From NCBI GenBank assembly GCA_963814875.1, contig CAWFFJ010000036.1:1-18303 (forward strand): a DNA stretch of 18,303 bases. Direction: 5' to 3'. The stretch is from CAVSIS01 sp963814875 (GTDB lineage Bacteria > Acidobacteriota > Thermoanaerobaculia > Thermoanaerobaculales > Sulfomarinibacteraceae). This document shows, one piece after another, positions 15,422 to 18,303 of the stretch (its first letter is position 1; every line of letters begins with the position of its first letter). The notes under the pieces were generated by a model that was not told the DNA's origin, did not search any database, and saw nothing but the letters and a program-made list of their open reading frames with translations. The position numbers were made by a program, and so were the translations under genes.

Positions 15422-15573
15422 TCCCGGACGTCTTTCACGTTGGGCCCGTAGGCTCTCCTCTGCAGCGCTCGCGCTGCTCGGATTCGCTCCTGGGCGGACA
15501 TTGCGGCCTGCTGCTGCATGTCCCATCGAGCCGCGTCCTCGAACGACCGAGACTTGTGAACAACACGCTCCAT
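15403..15573 (-). CDS. small 56-residue protein, putative antitoxin partner
   Basis: Short gene read directly from the minus strand. It encodes a charged, mostly helical protein beginning MERVVHKSRSFEDAARWD, with central SAQERIRAARALQRRAYG and end VKDVRECHAKR. There is no signal or membrane segment. Small proteins with the pattern of a basic start, SFEEA-WD, T/S-x-ER and YG-x-DVRE are, from memory, found beside nucleotidyltransferases of this kind; I could not run a search. It overlaps the nucleotidyltransferase by 19 bases. Upstream is a strong promoter whose -10 ends six bases before the ATG, with no Shine-Dalgarno sequence, so the message may be leaderless. Role as antitoxin is inference from size, order and overlap. 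Confidence 0.75.
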   Translation of the reverse strand: MERVVHKSRSFEDAARWDMQQQAAMSAQERIRAARALQRRAYGPNVKDVRECHAKR

Positions 15574-15579
15574 GCTGGC

Positions 15580-15608
15580 ATCTTACGCCCGATCGACAGC
15601 CAGATCAA
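15580..15608 (-). promoter_or_regulatory. sigma-70-type promoter for the small protein/nucleotidyltransferase pair
   Basis: On the minus strand TTGATC (15603-15608) is followed by exactly 17 bases and TAAGAT (15580-15585), then six bases and the ATG of the small gene. This is the clearest promoter in the window. Transcription would start at or within a base or two of the start codon, giving a leaderless message. Confidence 0.65.
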
Positions 15609-15818
15609 CGGCGTCCGAGAGGCTCATTGAGAGCCTTCGGCGCGAGTATGGTGAGCGAGTTCGGGTCACAAGGGAAGACGGCCGACCTGCAGGGGCATGG
15701 GGCCGGCGATTGGGCTCTACCGGCTCGAACTCTCCTCATCAGGCGCTGAGACGATTCAGTCTCGGGCGTTGCATTTCGCGCGACCGGGGCATAGCTTGAG
15801 TGTCAAGGACCTTCACAA

Positions 15819-18303
15819 GTGAGCACCTTCGCGGAGCGGACCCTCGGCCGCTATCGTCTACTGTCCCTGTTGGGCGCAGGCGGGATGGGTGAGGTTTACC
15901 GGGCCCTCGATACCGAGCTCGGGCGCGAGGTGGCGGTCAAGGTGCTGCCGCCGGACTTCGCGGAGGACCCCGAGCGGCTGCGGCGGTTCGAGATCGAGGC
16001 CCGGGCCGCGGCCGCCATTTCCCACCCCAACATCCTCGCCATCTTCGACGTCGGGCGCTCGGACGGCACCTCCTACCTGGTCACCGAGCTGCTCGAGGGG
16101 GAGACGCTGCGGAAGAGGATTGCGAGCGGTGGCCTCACCGTGGCCACCGCGGTGGGGTATGCCATCCAGGCCGCGCACGGGCTTGCCGCGGCCCACGCCA
16201 AGGGCGTGCTCCACCGCGACCTCAAGACCGAAAACCTCTTCCTCACGAAGGATGGTCAGGTCAAGATCCTCGACTTCGGCCTCGCCAAGCTCGCTCCGGA
16301 CGGAGAGACCCTCGAGCAGTCCGCCGAGACCGCCACCGGGGCGGCGCTCGGCACCGTCGGCTACATGGCCCCGGAGGTGCTCAGGGGCCAGCCCGCGGAC
16401 GCGCGGTCGGACCTGTTCTCGCTCGGTGCAGTGTTGTACGAGCTGGTCTCCGGGCGCAGGCCGTTTCCGGGCGGCACCCCGGCCGAGACCGTGGCCCACG
16501 TGCTGCAAAGCGACCCCGCCCCCATGCCCCGCGAGGTGCCCGCTCACCTGCAGCGGATCGTCTTACGGTGCCTGGAGAAGCGTCCGGAGGACCGCTTCCA
16601 GTCCGCTCACGACCTCGCACTGGCGCTCGAGGCCCTGCACGAGCTGCCCGCGAGACCCGTCGCACCGATGGAGGCTGGGGAGCCTCGGCCGTACCCGGGG
16701 CTGGCGTCGTTCACCGAGGCCGATGCGGCGTACTTCTTCGGCCGCGAGGCCGAGGTCGAGGAGCTGTGGCGCAGGATCCCGGGCCGCCGGCTGTTGGCGG
16801 TGATCGGGCCGTCAGGCGCGGGCAAGAGCTCGTTCCTGCGGGCGGGGGTGCTGCCCGCGGCGCCGGGCGGGTGGAGCACTTTGGTGTGCCAGCCCGGGGA
16901 GGCGCCGTTCGCGTCCCTGGCGAGAGCGCTGGTGCCGGTCTTCGCCGGCGACACCGAGGCGACCGGGCAGCTCTTCCGGCTGCGGGAGCCGGAGGTGGCG
17001 GTCGAGGTCGTGAGGAAGTGGCGGAGGCGGCGGGACGAGGCGCTGCTGGTGGTCGACCAGCTCGAGGAGCTGTTCACGCTCAATCCTCCCGAAATCCAGG
17101 CGAGATTCGCGGCGTTGCTCGGCAGGCTCGCGGACGAAGCCGACGTGCACATCGTGCTGGCGATGCGTGACGACTTCTTCTTCTTCTGCCACGCCCACCC
17201 GGCATTGGCGTCGGTGTTCGACGCGGTGACACCGCTCGGCCCGCCGGAAGGCGAGGGGCTGCGACGCGCCATCGTCAACCCCGCCCAGGAGAACGACTTC
17301 GACTTTCAAGACGACGGCCTCGTGAAGGAGATGCTGGCCGCGGTGGAGGGAGAGCGGGGTGCGCTGCCGATGCTCGCCTTCACCCTCGCGCGGCTGTGGG
17401 AGCAGCGCGACCGCGAGAAGAAGCTCCTCACACGCCAGACCTACGACCAGCTCGGAGGGGTCGGCGGGGCGCTCGCCCAGCACGCCGAGGCGACGCTGAG
17501 CCGGATCGGCGACGAGCGCCTGCCGATCGTGCGCGAGCTCTTCCGCAACCTGGTCACCGCCCAGGGCACCCGCGCGGTGCGGGAGGCCGACGAGCTGCTG
17601 TCGGTGTTCGGAAGCGAAGGCCGCTCATCGTCATCCCGAGCGAGCGAAGCTCCCTTCCCGTCATCCCGAGCGAGCGAAGCGAGTCGAGGGATCCCCCGAA
17701 GTCGGGTGGATGGCCAGATGGAAGCGTCTCCCGCAGCCGGAGGGCATCCTTCGACTCGGTCGCCGCGCTCCCTCGCTCAGGATGACAGGAGAGGGGCGGC
17801 TCAGGGTGACGGGAGAGGCTCGGCTCGGGATGACGGGAGGGGCGCGGCCGAGGAGGTGCTGCGCGAGCTCGTCAACGCCCGGTTGCTGACTTCCTACGAA
17901 GTTCACGAGCGAGGACCACGAGCCGACCCGCCGGGTCGAGATCATCCACGAGTCGCTGCTCACCGCGTGGCCCCGCCTGGTGCGCTGGCAGACCCAGGAC
18001 GCCGACGCCGCCCGCCTTCGGGACGAGCTGCGCCAGGCGGCGCGCGCTTGGGACGAGCACGAGCGGTCGAGCGACCTCCTCTGGACCGGCCGGCTTATCG
18101 GGAGTATGCGCTGTGGCGCGAGAGGTACCCCGGCGGTCTGAGCTGAGATCGAGGAGGCGTACGCGCGGGGCGATGACCGCCCACGCGAAGCGGCGCAGAC
18201 GACGCCGGCGGGCTGCTGCTGCTGCTGCGGGCGTCCTCCTCGCGGTCGTCGCCACCGTCTTCGGAACTCTGTGGCGCCGCAGCGTGCACGAGGCCCGGCG
18301 GGC
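15819..18303 (+). CDS. Ser/Thr protein kinase fused to a STAND-type ATPase, 3' end frame-disrupted and partial
   Basis: Signalling kinase that runs off the window. GTG 15819 follows AAGGA (15805-15809). The Hanks-type kinase domain (about 11-275) is complete: glycine loop LGAGGMGEVY, K41, HRDLKTEN (D134), DFG (152-154) and APE. From about 300 comes an nSTAND-like ATPase: FFGREAEVEELW, Walker A GPSGAGKSS (330-338) and Walker B LLVVDQLEE (D413). Residues about 601-676 are a low-complexity insert made of repeat DNA. The open frame ends at 18146, but family-like sequence continues in other frames: EDHEPTRRVEIIHESLLTAWPRL from 17911, YREYALWRERYPGG from 18096, EIEEAYAR from 18145 and MTAHAKRRRRRRR plus a hydrophobic helix (VLLAVVATVFGTLW) to the window end. 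Extra bases at 17910, 18144 and within 18167-18170, and one missing near 18095, would restore one frame. A C-terminal repeat domain beyond the window is likely for this class. Confidence 0.88.
17629..17847 (+). repeat. intergenic-type palindromic repeat block inserted in frame in the kinase gene
   Basis: A 22-base stretch beginning CGTCATCCCGAGCG occurs twice (17629-17650 and 17659-17680), 30 bases apart. The left arm (GAGTCGAGGGATCC, 17681-17694) has an inverted partner at 17744-17757 matching at 12 of 14 positions, and CTCAGGATGAC on the right mirrors GTCATCCCGAG on the left. The block encodes Ser/Arg/Gly-rich residues in the place of a short loop of the ATPase region. Similar GTCATCC-GAG-type repeats are, from memory, common between genes in several phyla. 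Confidence 0.75.
17776..17847 (+). repeat. three tandem 24-base units
   Basis: Units at 17776-17799, 17800-17823 and 17824-17847 follow the pattern CTC-GG-TGAC-GGAG with a few substitutions. Each is exactly eight codons, so copy-number change would not break the reading frame. They encode three 8-residue repeats like AQDDRRGA, AQGDGRGS and ARDDGRGA. Confidence 0.75.

Noticed and set aside
15572..15799. 75-residue plus-strand open frame upstream of the kinase
   Set aside because: It starts on top of the minus-strand small gene's start codon and promoter, has no ribosome binding site and no recognisable family.
17629..17847. CRISPR array
   Set aside because: Repeats are adjacent tandem or palindromic copies without unique spacers of even length, lie within an open reading frame, and no cas gene is present.

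Overview
The window is GC-rich, densely coded bacterial chromosome, almost certainly from an uncultured or little-studied member of the Acidobacteriota. The evidence is a secreted VWFA protein of the type widespread in acidobacteria, a Ser/Thr kinase fused to a STAND-type ATPase, and a short conserved hypothetical next to the VWFA gene that I associate with the same phylum. The class cannot be fixed from sequence alone. No rRNA, tRNA, CRISPR array, insertion sequence or phage gene was recognised.

Layout. Positions 70-1891 hold two acyl-CoA catabolism genes: an acyl-CoA dehydrogenase and a methylmalonyl-CoA epimerase. Positions 1967-3796 hold a compact run of a conserved hypothetical, a secreted VWFA protein and an MntP-type manganese exporter. 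Positions 3890-9914 hold a tight four-gene operon: ECF sigma factor, soluble zinc-binding anti-sigma-like protein, TPR-CHAT caspase-like protease, and exported DUF5666-like/S8 subtilisin. Then come a periplasmic YceI-like protein (10052-10636) and cydAB for cytochrome bd oxidase (10835-13398). A structured non-coding repeat region (13399-13849) separates cydB from genes on the minus strand: a winged-helix/FHA regulator and a two-gene toxin-antitoxin-like module (a 56-residue protein and a nucleotidyltransferase). A large Ser/Thr kinase-STAND gene starts at 15819 on the plus strand and runs off the window.

How the genes may work together. The sigma/anti-sigma/CHAT/S8 operon is the best candidate for an under-described system. 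It looks like a chromosomal protease-controlled transcription switch, parallel in logic to the TPR-CHAT protease and sigma-factor inhibitor of type III-E CRISPR systems but without CRISPR parts. The FHA regulator lies near a Thr kinase, which suggests a phospho-dependent pair. The nucleotidyltransferase module has an unusually clear promoter ending at its start codon, so its transcript may be leaderless.

Caution on quality. cydA and the 3' part of the kinase gene each carry several single-base frame disruptions (three in cydA, four in the kinase), while the long CHAT and subtilisin genes are open throughout. These may be local sequence errors or real decay. The kinase gene also carries an in-frame block of intergenic-type repeat DNA with three 24-base tandem units.
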